From Herbinix hemicellulosilytica (GTDB taxonomy: Bacteria > Bacillota > Clostridia > Lachnospirales > Lachnospiraceae): 64,000 nt of DNA. The DNA is taken from NCBI RefSeq assembly GCF_002904165.1, contig NZ_CVTD020000027.1, positions 40,262-104,261 of the forward strand. The letters run 5' to 3'. A program made the position numbers and the translations under genes. Below the pieces are notes generated by a model. It was not told where the DNA came from. It made no database searches and saw only the letters and a list, made by a program, of their open reading frames with translations. The stretch's first letter is position 1, and the number at the start of each line of letters is the position of its first letter. Positions 45,020 through 57,316 of this stretch are shown here, piece after piece.

Positions 45020-46210
45020 TTAGTCCCCCTTTTCTATTTTCCTGTTCTTCAGAATATTAGCTATCTCAGATATGCTTTTCGGATTGTAAGAACTTTCTTC
45101 TTTTTCTGCATCCCGATCGATGTCATCCGTTTGGCTATCTTCACTATTCTTATCCTTCAAACTATCTGAAACACCATCAATATTTTTTGTTTTGGTTTTC
45201 GCCAATTCCTGTATGGAAGGTCCTCCTGTTGTTTTGGATTTCATATATTTCTTGCTTGCCTTCTCCTGACTCTTTTCTGCCAGCTCATCTATATCAATTC
45301 GATTCAGATACTTATTTACAAAAAATTGCTGTATTATAGTAATTACAGAGCTTGCAATCCAGTATATACCGACACCGATTGGAAGCGCCAGACAAAAAAA
45401 TCCTGACATTATCGGCATTACAATATTCATGGAAGACATAGGATTTGGCACATCATTTTTTGAATTAGTCTTAACGTTAAGTTGCTTGCTTTGGATAAAC
45501 TGCAATCCCATAGATAATATAGGTATTATAATGGATAATGATCTCCAGCTGGGGGTATTGGTTATGCTTAAACCTAAAAAGTTATTGACATCCATAATAC
45601 TTCTTATAGCATTATTTGCTTCCTGTGAAAGACCTGCCTGAAGCAAACTGTTCCATTGTGAAGTATTAAAAACAGCTAAAGACTTTATTATATTTTCAAT
45701 TGTAGAAAGATCCAATTTTTCATAATTTGATACAATACCCGACAATATTTCGGTTCCATGGGTCTGAACTGCGGTTGCTACCGTAGTATAATATTCTTTT
45801 ACTATATTGACATAATCGGGAACATTATTTATAACCCTATATAATGCCAACATAATTGGTAGTGTAATTAGTAAGGGCAGGCATCCGGCAGTAGGGCTTG
45901 CTCCGTATTTTTCATAAACTGCCTGTGTTTCTGCCTGTTGCTTTCTGAGTGACGCTTCATCTTTCTTTCCTTTGTATTTTTCCTGTATCTTTTGAATTTC
46001 GGGTGTAATCTTTGACTGTAATCTTGAAAATTTCTGCTGTTTTATCGTTAACGGGAGCATCAACATTTTCGTAATAAAAGTAAATACAATTATAGACAGG
46101 GCTATATTTTCTACTCCAAACCAATGAAAAAATTCATAAATCCCGTTCATTATCAAACCAAGCAGTTTTGCTATGGGACTTAACAGACTACCTAAAATTA
46201 TAACTTCCAA
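45020..46210 (-). CDS. yidC: Membrane protein insertase YidC (SpoIIIJ-type)
   Basis: A 396-aa insertase with five membrane segments and a long charged C-terminal tail. Features include MLMLPLTIKQQKFSRLQSKITPEIQKIQEKYKGKK (in pieces), the GCLPLLITLPIMLALYRVI helix and GIYWIASSVITIIQQF. No lipobox is seen. GGAGG stands eight bases before a TTG (third codon of the longest frame); I take that TTG as the start. Jag follows directly. Confidence 0.93.
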   Translation of the reverse strand: MEVIILGSLLSPIAKLLGLIMNGIYEFFHWFGVENIALSIIVFTFITKMLMLPLTIKQQKFSRLQSKITPEIQKIQEKYKGKKDEASLRKQQAETQAVYEKYGASPTAGCLPLLITLPIMLALYRVINNVPDYVNIVKEYYTTVATAVQTHGTEILSGIVSNYEKLDLSTIENIIKSLAVFNTSQWNSLLQAGLSQEANNAIRSIMDVNNFLGLSITNTPSWRSLSIIIPILSMGLQFIQSKQLNVKTNSKNDVPNPMSSMNIVMPIMSGFFCLALPIGVGIYWIASSVITIIQQFFVNKYLNRIDIDELAEKSQEKASKKYMKSKTTGGPSIQELAKTKTKNIDGVSDSLKDKNSEDSQTDDIDRDAEKEESSYNPKSISEIANILKNRKIEKGD

Positions 46211-46247
46211 CTTCAAATCCTCCTTAGGAGCTGATAAAAAATAATAT

Positions 46248-46266
46248 GGATTGGATGCTCCAATCC
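46248..46266 (-). terminator. Terminator-like hairpin between yidD and yidC
   Basis: A perfect 8-bp stem (GGATTGGA / TCCAATCC) with a 3-base loop, followed on the minus strand by ATATTATTTTTT. It ends 38 bases before yidC and may attenuate expression. Confidence 0.6.
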
Positions 46267-46282
46267 TGCTTTCCGAACATTT

Positions 46283-46498
46283 TTAAGGTACCGGATCAAA
46301 ACCGCCCTTATGAAACGGATGACATCTTAATATTCGCCTTACCGTTAAATATAAGCCTTTAATTACCCCATATTTTTCCAGTGCCTGCGCCGCATAAGAA
46401 GAACAGGTAGGAGTATAAATACAAGTACTGGTCTTTTTTAGGGGAGATATATATTTCTGATATAATCGTATGATAAATATAAGTATTTTCTTAATCAT
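46283..46498 (-). CDS. yidD: Membrane protein insertion efficiency factor YidD
   Basis: A 71-aa, membrane-associated basic protein. The family signature [16 protein letters not shown] and the ending [12 protein letters not shown] are present. It is found between rnpA and yidC in most bacteria, as here. Confidence 0.97.
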   Translation of the reverse strand: MIKKILIFIIRLYQKYISPLKKTSTCIYTPTCSSYAAQALEKYGVIKGLYLTVRRILRCHPFHKGGFDPVP

Positions 46499-46536
46499 TT
46501 ATGACCCTTCTTTTAAAACCGGCCGATATTTTAAGA

Positions 46537-46875
46537 TTAAATTACCAAAATACCGTGTAACTTCATAAGGTGTAACAATGAACTTTCAATTTCAAAATAA
46601 TTTTTTCCCTTGGCACCTATTCTTGCGACAACTACTATGTCCAATCCCTTTATACATCTTCCTTCATTTAACCGATAACTTTCTCTAATCAGACGAGTTA
46701 TTCTGTGTCTTATAACACTGTTTCCGACTTTTTTACTTACCGATATTCCCAGTCTGTTTTCATCTGTTCCGTTTTTTCTTACATACATAACCAAATTTTT
46801 ATTTGCATATGATACACCGGTACTGTATATTTCTTTAAAATCCAGACTTCTTTTTATTGATTTTGATTTTCCCAT
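46537..46875 (-). CDS. rnpA: Ribonuclease P protein component
   Basis: A 112-aa basic protein that assists the RNase P ribozyme in trimming the 5' ends of tRNA precursors. The RNR motif region appears as NRLGISVSKKVGNSVIRHRITRLIRESYR, typical of RnpA. The start is chosen at the first ATG, with a weak GGGT ribosome site; an upstream TTG is also possible. It lies between rpmH and yidD. Confidence 0.96.
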   Translation of the reverse strand: MGKSKSIKRSLDFKEIYSTGVSYANKNLVMYVRKNGTDENRLGISVSKKVGNSVIRHRITRLIRESYRLNEGRCIKGLDIVVVARIGAKGKNYFEIESSLLHLMKLHGILVI

Positions 46876-46935
46876 TTTTTTACCCAAAAAAATAATAGTT
46901 ATTCTGCAATTTTTTACATTTTTTTCATAGAAGAA

Positions 46936-46957
46936 AAGGTCACAATACTGCGACCTT
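46936..46957 (-). terminator. Terminator-like hairpin between rpmH and rnpA
   Basis: A 9-bp stem (AAGGTCGCA / TGTGACCTT, one wobble) with a 4-base loop, followed by TTCTTC on the minus strand, 7 bases after the rpmH stop. It may lower rnpA expression relative to ribosomal protein L34. Confidence 0.6.
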
Positions 46958-46964
46958 ATTTAAA

Positions 46965-47099
46965 CTAAGCTGTCAGCTTCTTTCTTCCTTTTGCTCTTCT
47001 TGCCGAGAGAACTTTTCTTCCGCCTTTGGTTCTCATTCTGGCTCTGAAACCATGAACCCTAGCTCTCGGTTTTTTACTGGGTTGGAATGTTCTTTTCAT
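46965..47099 (-). CDS. rpmH: 50S ribosomal protein L34
   Basis: A 44-aa, strongly basic protein starting [18 protein letters not shown] and ending KGRKKLTA, an unmistakable L34. A GGAGGTG site precedes the ATG, and a near-consensus promoter lies about 80 bases upstream. It is the classical left border of oriC in Firmicutes. Confidence 0.98.
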   Translation of the reverse strand: MKRTFQPSKKPRARVHGFRARMRTKGGRKVLSARRAKGRKKLTA

Positions 47100-47178
47100 C
47101 TCTACGCACCTCCTTTAACTGTACCGGCGCTCTATATCAGATGAGCTCAACTACCATCTATTTTGGAATATCACGTCT

Positions 47179-47207
47179 ATTATATTCTCAATCATTACTT
47201 ACGTCAA
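47179..47207 (-). promoter_or_regulatory. Sigma-A promoter of rpmH
   Basis: Minus strand: TTGACG, 17-base spacer, perfect TATAAT. It drives rpmH and probably the rnpA-yidD-yidC-jag run. Confidence 0.85.
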
Positions 47208-47507
47208 GTGGTTATTTTGTTGATAACTGCTTGCTTTCCCTAATATTTGTATGTGTTTCTTCCTATTTATATATATTACTGTTGATTTTGTAGATAAATT
47301 TGATGTTTTTGTGGATAAAATGTTTCTATAATTTTATTAATGTTCGTTTATGCCTTAATTTATCCTCAAAACCAGGTTGTTGGTATTGTTTTTATTTTTA
47401 TCACCATTTCCACATAATGACGAAAAATTTTATGTGGTATAATAACCATTGAAAATTTAAAAAAATTGTTATAATATATTAATATGTGAGTATCTATGGA
47501 GGCTGCA
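47208..47507. other. oriC region with DnaA-box cluster
   Basis: AT-rich DNA between rpmH and dnaA. DnaA boxes: TGTGGATAA at 47310-47318 (perfect), TGTTGATAA at 47218, TGTAGATAA at 47289 and TTATCCTCA at 47360 (each one mismatch). The inverted repeat CCACATAA / TTATGTGG (about 47410-47437) lies before dnaA. Gene order and the strand switch at this point support it as the chromosomal origin. TTGAAA (47449) and TATAAT (47470) are a possible dnaA promoter with a short 15-base spacer. Confidence 0.85.
47310..47318 (-). promoter_or_regulatory. Perfect DnaA box
   Basis: TGTGGATAA, the reverse complement of the consensus TTATCCACA, in the rpmH-dnaA gap. Confidence 0.9.
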
Positions 47508-48860
47508 ATGAAAAGTATAATAGAAGAAAAATGGGATGAAATATTAGAATATATGGTTTCTGAATATGGCATTACCAATGTTTCGTACAATACCTGGCTT
47601 AAACCCTTAAAGGTATATGACGTACATGATAATGTCATTACTATTGTTATAAATGACGAGAAGATCGGACATTTCGGTTATGAACATATAAGAAATAAAT
47701 ACGAATTACTCCTAAAGGTATCAATAGAAGAAATAATGAACGAACCTTTTGAATTAAAATTTGTTCTTGCCAGTCAGTTGGATTCCTTAGACAAAAACAA
47801 GGGATCGTCCAGTTCTAGTAATAAAAAAAATATCCCTACATTCCTAAATCCCAGATATACTTTCGATACCTTTGTAGTCGGAGGAAACAATGAGTTTGCA
47901 AGAGCAGCCGCATTAGCTGTTGCTGAAAATCCAGGTGAAATATATAACCCTCTTTTTATATACGGGGGAGTCGGACTTGGAAAGACGCACTTAATGCATT
48001 CCATAGCTCATTTTGTTTTAAATCAAAACCCGGATACAAAGGTTTTATATGTTACAAGCGAAAAATTTACCAACGAACTTATTGATGCCATTCAGAAAAA
48101 AACTACGGCTCAATTCAGGGAAAAATACCGCAATATTGACATTCTTCTGATTGACGATATTCAGTTTATTATAGGAAAGGAAAGTACCCAGGAAGAATTC
48201 TTCCATACTTTTAATACTTTGCATGAAGCAAAAAAGCAAATTATTATATCCAGTGACCGCCCACCTAAGGAAATGCTTACTTTGGAGGACAGGCTCCGTT
48301 CCAGATTTGAACATGGTCTGATGGCCGACATCCAGTCTCCTGACTATGAAACCAGAATGGCTATATTAAAAAAGAAGGAAGAATTGGACGGTTACAGTAT
48401 TAATGAAGAAGTACTTAAATATATTGCTACAAATATTAAATCAAATATCAGAGAACTTGAAGGGGCTCTTACCAAGGTTGTTGCCTTTTCCCGCTTAAAG
48501 AAACGGGAACTTAACCTTGAACTCGCAAAAGAAGCTTTGCAGGACATTATTTCTCCAAACGAGAAAAAAATTATAACTCCTGAACTTATAGTAGATATTG
48601 TAGCCGAGCATTATAATATCAGTTCTTCTGATATTTATTCAAAAGACAGAAGCAGAGTTGTATCATATCCGCGTCAAATTGTTATGTATTTATGCCGGCG
48701 CTTAACCGATTTGTCTGTTACCGATATCGGTAAAGCACTGGGCAACAGGGATCATTCTACTATTCTTCATGGTTACGATAAAATAGAAAGTGACATGAAA
48801 AAAGATCCTTCATTACATAACACTATTGATGTACTTATTAAAAAAATAAATCCCGAATAA
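47508..48860 (+). CDS. dnaA: Chromosomal replication initiator DnaA
   Basis: A 450-aa AAA+ initiator. Domain I (about 1-85) starts with KSIIEEKWDEILEYM; the Walker A loop is GGVGLGKTHLMHSIAH (about 150), Walker B is LLIDDIQFI, and domain IV ends with the DnaA signature (GNRDHSTILHGYDKI), which reads DnaA boxes. The ATG after GGAGGCTGCA is the start; an ATG four codons upstream overlaps the ribosome site. Confidence 0.98.
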   Translation: MKSIIEEKWDEILEYMVSEYGITNVSYNTWLKPLKVYDVHDNVITIVINDEKIGHFGYEHIRNKYELLLKVSIEEIMNEPFELKFVLASQLDSLDKNKGSSSSSNKKNIPTFLNPRYTFDTFVVGGNNEFARAAALAVAENPGEIYNPLFIYGGVGLGKTHLMHSIAHFVLNQNPDTKVLYVTSEKFTNELIDAIQKKTTAQFREKYRNIDILLIDDIQFIIGKESTQEEFFHTFNTLHEAKKQIIISSDRPPKEMLTLEDRLRSRFEHGLMADIQSPDYETRMAILKKKEELDGYSINEEVLKYIATNIKSNIRELEGALTKVVAFSRLKKRELNLELAKEALQDIISPNEKKIITPELIVDIVAEHYNISSSDIYSKDRSRVVSYPRQIVMYLCRRLTDLSVTDIGKALGNRDHSTILHGYDKIESDMKKDPSLHNTIDVLIKKINPE

Positions 48861-49119
48861 GTCGTTTATAATATGTTGACAACCAGTTGATATGCTGTTC
48901 ATTGTTTGTGAGTTATTAACTTCAAATTTTTGGAATGTTATTAAAAGATATTCCTTTCCACATTGGTTTTTTTATTTATTTACACGGTTATCATTTTGTT
49001 AAACCTTTGATTTATCGGGTGTTTGACCGGATATCAACAAATCAACCGAGCATATTACTAAGACTTCTAAAAATCTTTTATTTATATATTTATAAAACTG
49101 GGAAGGAGTTTATTCACAT
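48861..49119. other. dnaA-dnaN intergenic region with a DnaA box
   Basis: 259 bases, AT-rich. TTATTCACA (49110-49118), a consensus DnaA box, overlaps the region between the dnaN ribosome site and its ATG. A TTGACA occurs at about 48894, without a good -10 at 17 bases. In Bacillus a second DnaA-box cluster lies here; only this one clear box is seen. Confidence 0.65.
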
Positions 49120-50229
49120 ATGAAAATAAAATGCCAAAAATCTGACCTGCTAAATAGTGTTAATATTGTACTTAAAGCTGTACCGGCAAAGACAACCATG
49201 CCTATTCTTGAATGTTTGATTATAGAAGCAAATGATTCTGGCATAAAACTTACTGCCAACGATATGGAGCTTGGTATAGAAACAAAGGTAAAAGGAAACA
49301 TAATAGAAGAGGGAATGGTTGCTTTAAATGCAAAAATATTTTCAGAAATAGTAAGAAGGCTTCCGGAAAACGAAGTAAGTATTTCTACTGATGAAAATTA
49401 TGTAACAGAAATCATATGTGAAAAAGCAAAATTCTCAATAGTCGGAAGATCCGGCGAAGAATTTCCGTCCCTTCCTGAAATTGAAAAAGAAAATCCCCTT
49501 ATTCTGTCTCAGTTTACTTTGAAAGAAGTAATAAGGCAGACAGTTTTTTCTATTTCAGATAATGAAAGCAACAAGATAATGACCGGAGAATTATTTGAAA
49601 TTAAGAAAAATGAGTTAAGAGTTATATCTCTTGACGGCCATAGGATATCTATACGAAAGATTACTTTAAAAGATGAGTACGATGACAAAAAAGTTATAAT
49701 ACCCGGAAAGACTCTGAATGAAATAAGTAAAATATTGTCCGGAGAAACTTCTTCCCTGGTTAATATTTACTTTACGGACAAGCATGCCTTGTTTGAGTTT
49801 GACGATACAGTAGTTGTCACCAGGCTGATTGAAGGGGAATATTACAGAATTGACCAGATGTTATCAAGTGATTATGAAACTAAAGTAAAGATTAATAAAA
49901 AGGAATTGTTAAGCTGTATAGAAAGAGCATCTCTTTTAATAAGGGAAACAGATAAAAAGCCGATTATTTTAAGAATTAAAGACAATAACTTCGAGCTTAA
50001 TATTAATACCTCGATAGGGTCAATGAAGGAAGATATAGATATCGAGATGGAGGGCAAGGAAATCGTAATCGGTTTTAATCCCAAATATTTAATGGATGCC
50101 TTAAGAGTAATAGATGATGAAACAGTTGATATATATTTAATAAACCCTAAGGCTCCTTGTTTTATCAGAGATGAGGAACAGTCTTATATATACTTAATAT
50201 TGCCTGTCAATATAAATGTAGCATCATAA
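49120..50229 (+). CDS. dnaN: DNA polymerase III beta sliding clamp
   Basis: A 369-aa protein forming the ring that tethers polymerase to DNA. It begins MKIKCQKSDLLNSVNIVLKAVP and shows the three repeated clamp folds; PILECLIIEANDSGIKLTANDMELGI, the EFPSLPEI loop and the ending YLILPVNI are typical. GGAAGGAG precedes the ATG by 11 bases, with a DnaA box between. Confidence 0.98.
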   Translation: MKIKCQKSDLLNSVNIVLKAVPAKTTMPILECLIIEANDSGIKLTANDMELGIETKVKGNIIEEGMVALNAKIFSEIVRRLPENEVSISTDENYVTEIICEKAKFSIVGRSGEEFPSLPEIEKENPLILSQFTLKEVIRQTVFSISDNESNKIMTGELFEIKKNELRVISLDGHRISIRKITLKDEYDDKKVIIPGKTLNEISKILSGETSSLVNIYFTDKHALFEFDDTVVVTRLIEGEYYRIDQMLSSDYETKVKINKKELLSCIERASLLIRETDKKPIILRIKDNNFELNINTSIGSMKEDIDIEMEGKEIVIGFNPKYLMDALRVIDDETVDIYLINPKAPCFIRDEEQSYIYLILPVNINVAS

Positions 50230-50343
50230 TTATTTTAAAATTGGAAATAATAACCTAATAAAGAGACTTTTTATTGTAGTATAAACTAAATAAAAAGTAA
50301 CCTTAAAAAACGTTAATTTTTTGGTAGTTGAAAAGAGGTATAT

Positions 50344-50553
50344 ATGCAGGAATTTAAATTAAGGGACGATTTTATAAAGCTGGGACAGGCATTAAAGGCA
50401 GCAGGGCTTGTAAAATCCGGTGCAGAAGCAAAGAATGTGATTCAAAACGGAATGGTTAAAGTAAATAACCGTATAGAAACACAAAGAGGGAAAAAACTCC
50501 ATGACGGAGATACTGTGGAATATAACGGGCAAATAATAAAAATTATAAAATAA
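50344..50553 (+). CDS. S4-domain RNA-binding protein (YaaA/RlbA-like)
   Basis: A 69-aa protein consisting essentially of one S4 RNA-binding fold (DFIKLGQALKAAGLVKSGAEAKNVIQNGMVKVNNRIETQRGKKL in pieces). This small gene lies between dnaN and recF in many Firmicutes (yaaA of B. subtilis, linked to ribosome assembly). A GAGGT site precedes the ATG. Confidence 0.92.
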   Translation: MQEFKLRDDFIKLGQALKAAGLVKSGAEAKNVIQNGMVKVNNRIETQRGKKLHDGDTVEYNGQIIKIIK

Positions 50554-50604
50554 GCAATAAATCCGGATAAATGAAACCTGCTTAAATAGAACGTTGGTGC
50601 AAAA

Positions 50605-51690
50605 ATGATAGTTAAATCATTAGAACTTAAAGAATACAGAAATTTTGAGCATCTTGAAATTGTTTTTGACAAAGGCATCAATATTTTATATGGGGGAAAT
50701 GCCCAGGGGAAAACTAATATTCTTGAGGCAATTTATCTCGGAGGAACTACCAAATCTCACAGAGGCAGCAAAGACAGTGAAATAATACGTTTTAACAAAG
50801 ACGAAGCCCATATAAGAATTAATATTGAGAAAAATCAGGTATCCCACAGAATAGATGTGCATTTGAAGAAAAATAAAGCCAAAGGAGTAGCAATCGATGG
50901 AATTCCCATTAAAAAACAAGGGGAATTATTCGGTATGCTTAACCTTGTGTTTTTTTCCCCGGAAGATTTGAATATCATTAAAAATGGACCCGGTGAAAGA
51001 AGAAGATTTTTGGATTTGGAATTATGCCAGCTTGATAAAATTTATATGTACCATTTAACAAACTATAATAAAGCATTGGCTCAAAGAAATTATTTACTAA
51101 AGCAAATAAGTCTTAACAAAAGTTTACTTGAAACTTTATATATTTGGGATTTAAAACTTATAGAACATGGAAGCGCAATAATTGAATCAAGAAAAACATT
51201 TATAAAAAAAATTAATGAGCTGATATATTCCATACATAATAAGCTAACCGGAGGAAAAGAAGAACTAATTCTTAGATATGAGCCAAATGTTAGAACGGAT
51301 GAGTTTGAAGATAAATTAAGAAATTCACTGGAACGGGATTTAATATTAAAAATGACTAATGTTGGACCTCACAGGGACGACATGTCCTTTTTATTTAATA
51401 ATATTGATATCAGAAAATACGGATCCCAGGGGCAGCAAAGAACGTCTGCCTTATCTTTAAAATTGGCTGAAATTCAGTTGGTAAAAGAAGTTATAAAAGA
51501 AAAACCGGTCCTTTTACTTGATGATGTTTTGTCTGAACTTGACAGAAACCGGCAGAATCACTTGCTTGACAGCATAGGAGACATACAAACAATAGTTACA
51601 TGTACCGGATTGGAAGAATTTATAAATCACAGGTTTACATACAATAAAATTTTTCATGTATATAAAGGAACTGTAATCTGTGAAAATTAG
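50605..51690 (+). CDS. recF: DNA replication/repair protein RecF
   Basis: A 361-aa SMC-like ATPase that helps load RecA at gaps. Walker A is GGNAQGKTNILEAIY, the signature motif is SQGQQRTSALSLKLAE, and Walker B is VLLLDDVLSELD. The start has only a weak ribosome site. It precedes gyrB by about 60 bases. Confidence 0.97.
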   Translation: MIVKSLELKEYRNFEHLEIVFDKGINILYGGNAQGKTNILEAIYLGGTTKSHRGSKDSEIIRFNKDEAHIRINIEKNQVSHRIDVHLKKNKAKGVAIDGIPIKKQGELFGMLNLVFFSPEDLNIIKNGPGERRRFLDLELCQLDKIYMYHLTNYNKALAQRNYLLKQISLNKSLLETLYIWDLKLIEHGSAIIESRKTFIKKINELIYSIHNKLTGGKEELILRYEPNVRTDEFEDKLRNSLERDLILKMTNVGPHRDDMSFLFNNIDIRKYGSQGQQRTSALSLKLAEIQLVKEVIKEKPVLLLDDVLSELDRNRQNHLLDSIGDIQTIVTCTGLEEFINHRFTYNKIFHVYKGTVICEN

Positions 51691-51724
51691 TTATGATAAG
51701 TAATTGATAACCATAAAATTATAG

Positions 51725-53671
<1,947 letters not shown>

Positions 53672-53761
53672 TAACGGGATTTGTTTGGGTTATAGCATAA
53701 AATGATATATTTGAAATTATCGTAATTATCCCGGCAGAGATTGAAAACGGAGGAAAAAATA

Positions 53762-56305
53762 ATGGACGAGTATATCTTCGATAAAGTGCAGGATGTGGAC
53801 CTTAAAAAGACCATGGAAAAATCTTATATAGATTATGCCATGTCTGTTATAGCATCCCGTGCACTTCCCGACGTAAGGGACGGTTTAAAACCGGTTCAAA
53901 GAAGAATTCTATATGCAATGGTTGAATTAAATAACGGTCCTGATAAGCCTCACCGTAAATGTGCCCGTATAGTCGGTGATACCATGGGTAAATATCATCC
54001 CCACGGTGACAGTTCCATATACGAGGCCTTGGTTAAGCTGGCTCAGGATTTTTCAACCAGATATCCGTTGATAGACGGCCATGGAAACTTCGGATCGGTA
54101 GACGGTGACGGCGCTGCGGCCATGCGTTATACGGAGGCTAGATTAAGCAAGATTTCCATGGAAATGCTTGCAGACATCAATAAGGATACGGTAGATTTTG
54201 TTCCGAACTTTGATGAATCTGAAAAAGAACCGTCGGTTTTGCCTGCCCGTTTTCCGAATCTGTTGGTAAACGGAACCTCAGGAATAGCAGTTGGAATGGC
54301 AACCAATATACCTCCTCATAACCTTAAGGAGGTTATTGATGCTGTCGTTAGAATAATAGACAATCGGGTAGAAGAAGACAGGGATACCGATATAGATGAA
54401 ATTCTTGATATCGTAAAGGGTCCGGATTTTCCTACCGGAGCGGAAATAATCGGTACAACCGGTATAGAAGAAGCTTACAGAACAGGAAGAGGAAAAATTA
54501 CAGTCAGGGCCGTGAGTGAAATTGAAACTCTGCCGAACGGAAAGTCCCGTATTATTGTCAGCGAAATTCCATATATGGTAAATAAGGCAAGGCTGATTGA
54601 AAAAATTGCCGAGCTTGTAAAAGAAAAAAAAGTCGACGGTATTACAGAACTTAGGGACGAATCGGACAGACACGGTATGCGGATTGTAATTGATATCCGC
54701 AGGGATGTTAATGCCAATGTTTTATTAAATCAGTTATACAAACATACACAGCTGCAGGATACCTTCGGGGTAATAATGCTTGCTTTGGTTAACAACGAGC
54801 CAAAAGTACTTAACCTTCTCCAGATGCTTAATTATTATCTGGATCACCAGAAGGAAGTTATAACAAGAAGGACAAAATATGATTTAAATAAGGCCGAAGA
54901 AAGGGCTCATATTTTGCAGGGATTACTTAAAGCCCTTGATCATATAGATGAAGTTATAAATATTATAAGAAATTCAAAAAACGGTAATGAAGCCAAGGAA
55001 AGATTGATAGAGCGATTTGCATTTACTGATATCCAGGCACAGGCTATTATCGATATGAGGCTTCGTTCTCTTACAGGTCTGGAAAGGGAAAGACTTGAAG
55101 CGGAATTTGCCGAACTTACTCAAAAGATAGCCGAATATAAAGCTATACTTAGCGATGAGAAAAAATTATTGGGTGTCATTAAAGAAGAAATTGTTTTAAT
55201 TCGTGACAAATACGGAGATGAGCGCAGAACTAAGATAAGCTATGACGCATCGGAAATTTCGGTTGAAGATTTAATTCCGGATGAAACTATGCTTATTGCC
55301 ATGACAAAACTTGGCTATATAAAACGTATGACAATAGATAATTTTAAGAGTCAGCATCGCGGCGGCAAGGGAATAAAAGGAATGCATACAATTGATGAAG
55401 ACTTTATTGAAGATTTGTTCATGGCAAGGAACCATCACTTTATTATGTTCTTTACGAATCAGGGAAGAGTATATCGCCTGAAAACTTATGAAATTCCGGA
55501 AGCCGGAAGAACCGCAAGAGGAACGGCTATAATAAACCTGTTGCAGCTTATGCCGGAAGAAAAAATTACGGCTGTTATTCCGATTAAGGAATATAAAGAC
55601 AACCGCTACCTGTTTATGGCAACTAAAAAAGGTATAGTAAAAAAGACTTCCGTCAAAGAATATGAGAACATAAGAAAGTCAGGCTTAATTGCCATAAATC
55701 TCCGGGAAGACGACGAACTGATAGAAGTAAAAATAACCGACGGAAATAAGGATGTCTTTTTGGTAACCAAAAACGGTATGTGCATCAGGTTTAATGAGCA
55801 GGATGTAAGACCTACAGGAAGATCATCGACCGGTGTAATAGGTATGGCTATTGATGAAGATGATGAGATAGTGGGAATGCAGCTTAACAGTCAGGGAGAA
55901 TATTTGCTTATTGCATCGGCAAACGGTATGGGTAAACGGACATCGATAGATGAATTTAGTTTACAACACAGGGCAGGTAAAGGTGTAAAATGCTATAAGA
56001 TTACCGAAAAAACCGGTAATGTTGTAGGAGTAAAAGCGGTTAACGAAGAAAATGAAGTTATGCTTATAACTACCGAAGGCATAATAATCCGTATAATGGT
56101 CAGTGATATACCTGTACTCGGAAGGATTACCTCCGGTGTTAAATTAATTCATCTGGACAATGATAATGTTTATGTCGCCAGTTTGGCAAAAGTAAGGGAT
56201 GACGGCAAGAATACGTCCGATGATATGGTTATTGAAAATTTGGAAAAAGAGTTGGATGAAGAAACTTATTCGGATGATACCGACAAAACCGGAGATGATA
56301 AATAG
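53762..56305 (+). CDS. gyrA: DNA gyrase subunit A
   Basis: The 847-aa breakage-reunion subunit. The catalytic tyrosine is in [13 protein letters not shown]; the quinolone-determining region reads [20 protein letters not shown] in pieces, with serine at the two usual target positions' neighbourhood. Six C-terminal beta-pinwheel repeats follow (including the GyrA-box [10 protein letters not shown]). The ATG eight bases after GGAGG is chosen over an upstream TTG. An acidic tail ends the protein. Confidence 0.97.
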   Translation: MDEYIFDKVQDVDLKKTMEKSYIDYAMSVIASRALPDVRDGLKPVQRRILYAMVELNNGPDKPHRKCARIVGDTMGKYHPHGDSSIYEALVKLAQDFSTRYPLIDGHGNFGSVDGDGAAAMRYTEARLSKISMEMLADINKDTVDFVPNFDESEKEPSVLPARFPNLLVNGTSGIAVGMATNIPPHNLKEVIDAVVRIIDNRVEEDRDTDIDEILDIVKGPDFPTGAEIIGTTGIEEAYRTGRGKITVRAVSEIETLPNGKSRIIVSEIPYMVNKARLIEKIAELVKEKKVDGITELRDESDRHGMRIVIDIRRDVNANVLLNQLYKHTQLQDTFGVIMLALVNNEPKVLNLLQMLNYYLDHQKEVITRRTKYDLNKAEERAHILQGLLKALDHIDEVINIIRNSKNGNEAKERLIERFAFTDIQAQAIIDMRLRSLTGLERERLEAEFAELTQKIAEYKAILSDEKKLLGVIKEEIVLIRDKYGDERRTKISYDASEISVEDLIPDETMLIAMTKLGYIKRMTIDNFKSQHRGGKGIKGMHTIDEDFIEDLFMARNHHFIMFFTNQGRVYRLKTYEIPEAGRTARGTAIINLLQLMPEEKITAVIPIKEYKDNRYLFMATKKGIVKKTSVKEYENIRKSGLIAINLREDDELIEVKITDGNKDVFLVTKNGMCIRFNEQDVRPTGRSSTGVIGMAIDEDDEIVGMQLNSQGEYLLIASANGMGKRTSIDEFSLQHRAGKGVKCYKITEKTGNVVGVKAVNEENEVMLITTEGIIIRIMVSDIPVLGRITSGVKLIHLDNDNVYVASLAKVRDDGKNTSDDMVIENLEKELDEETYSDDTDKTGDDK

Positions 56306-56306
56306 T

Positions 56307-57149
56307 ATGAGGGTCATAAATACCGGCGAAATTGTATCAAATATAAAAGAAATGTGCATCGAAGCCAACTATAAGTTGGCTTCTGATGTAAGTACCCGTA
56401 TTATGGATGCCTATAAAAACGAAACATCCGATCTTGGGAAACTGATACTGGGACAACTCTGTGAAAATATGAATATTGCAGAAAATGAACAAATTCCCAT
56501 ATGTCAGGATACGGGAATGACAATTGTATTTGTTAAAATAGGTCAGGATGTACACATTGAAGGAGGCTCTCTGGAAGAAGCCATAAACGAAGGAATAAGG
56601 CAGGGATATAAAGAGGGTTTTTTAAGAAAGTCCGTGGTTTCGGATCCTATTATCAGAAAAAACACCATGGACAATACGCCGGGAGTAATACACTATGAAA
56701 TTGTAGCGGGTGATTTTATAGAGATAACAGTTGTGCCGAAAGGGTTCGGAAGCGAAAATATGAGCCGTATTTATATGTTAAAACCGTCGGACGGAGTAGA
56801 AGGAATAAAAGAAGCCGTACTTAAGACGGTTAAATTAGCAGGTCCCAATGCTTGTCCTCCTATAGTCGTAGGAGTGGGAATAGGCGGAAGCTTTGAAAAA
56901 TGCGCTCTTCTAGCCAAAAAAGCGTTAACCCGAAATCTTGACGAACCTTCAAATTTTCCTCATATAAGAAAACTGGAAGAAGAACTGCTTGAAGAGATAA
57001 ATAAACTGGGTATCGGACCGGGAGGTTTCGGAGGAAAGATTACAGCTTTGGGTGTAAAAATAGAAACTTATCCGACTCATATAGCAGGGCTTCCGGTAGC
57101 CGTAAATATATGTTGCCATGTAAACAGGCATATAACAAGAATTCTATAA
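56307..57149 (+). CDS. Class I fumarate hydratase, alpha subunit
   Basis: A 280-aa subunit of the oxygen-sensitive 4Fe-4S fumarase (or the related tartrate dehydratase), which interconverts fumarate and malate. Candidate cluster cysteines are in PICQDTG, NACPPIVVGVGIG and NICCHVNRH. The start ATG comes one base after the gyrA stop codon; an upstream frame overlapping gyrA is a shadow. The beta subunit follows 167 bases later. Confidence 0.9.
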   Translation: MRVINTGEIVSNIKEMCIEANYKLASDVSTRIMDAYKNETSDLGKLILGQLCENMNIAENEQIPICQDTGMTIVFVKIGQDVHIEGGSLEEAINEGIRQGYKEGFLRKSVVSDPIIRKNTMDNTPGVIHYEIVAGDFIEITVVPKGFGSENMSRIYMLKPSDGVEGIKEAVLKTVKLAGPNACPPIVVGVGIGGSFEKCALLAKKALTRNLDEPSNFPHIRKLEEELLEEINKLGIGPGGFGGKITALGVKIETYPTHIAGLPVAVNICCHVNRHITRIL

Positions 57150-57316
57150 CTGAAAGTTTTTATTACCTTGATTTTATAAGTTGAATTTCTAAAATTAAAT
57201 TGAAGAATAAAAATTTTAAATAAGTTTAAATTAAAATCCATTAATATAAAAATACGGGTAATATTTAAAAATCAAAAGATTTTAAATTATAAATTTTGAT
57301 AAGGCGAGGAATGGGT

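Noticed and set aside
50266..50298. ACTTTTTATT / AATAAAAAGT inverted repeat between dnaN and the S4 gene
   Set aside because: A 10-bp AT-only stem is weak and easily arises by chance in this composition; not listed as a terminator.
56199..56306. Fumarase alpha frame starting inside gyrA
   Set aside because: The upstream extension overlaps gyrA in another frame, has no ribosome site and is unlike fumarase; the ATG at 56307 begins the conserved sequence.
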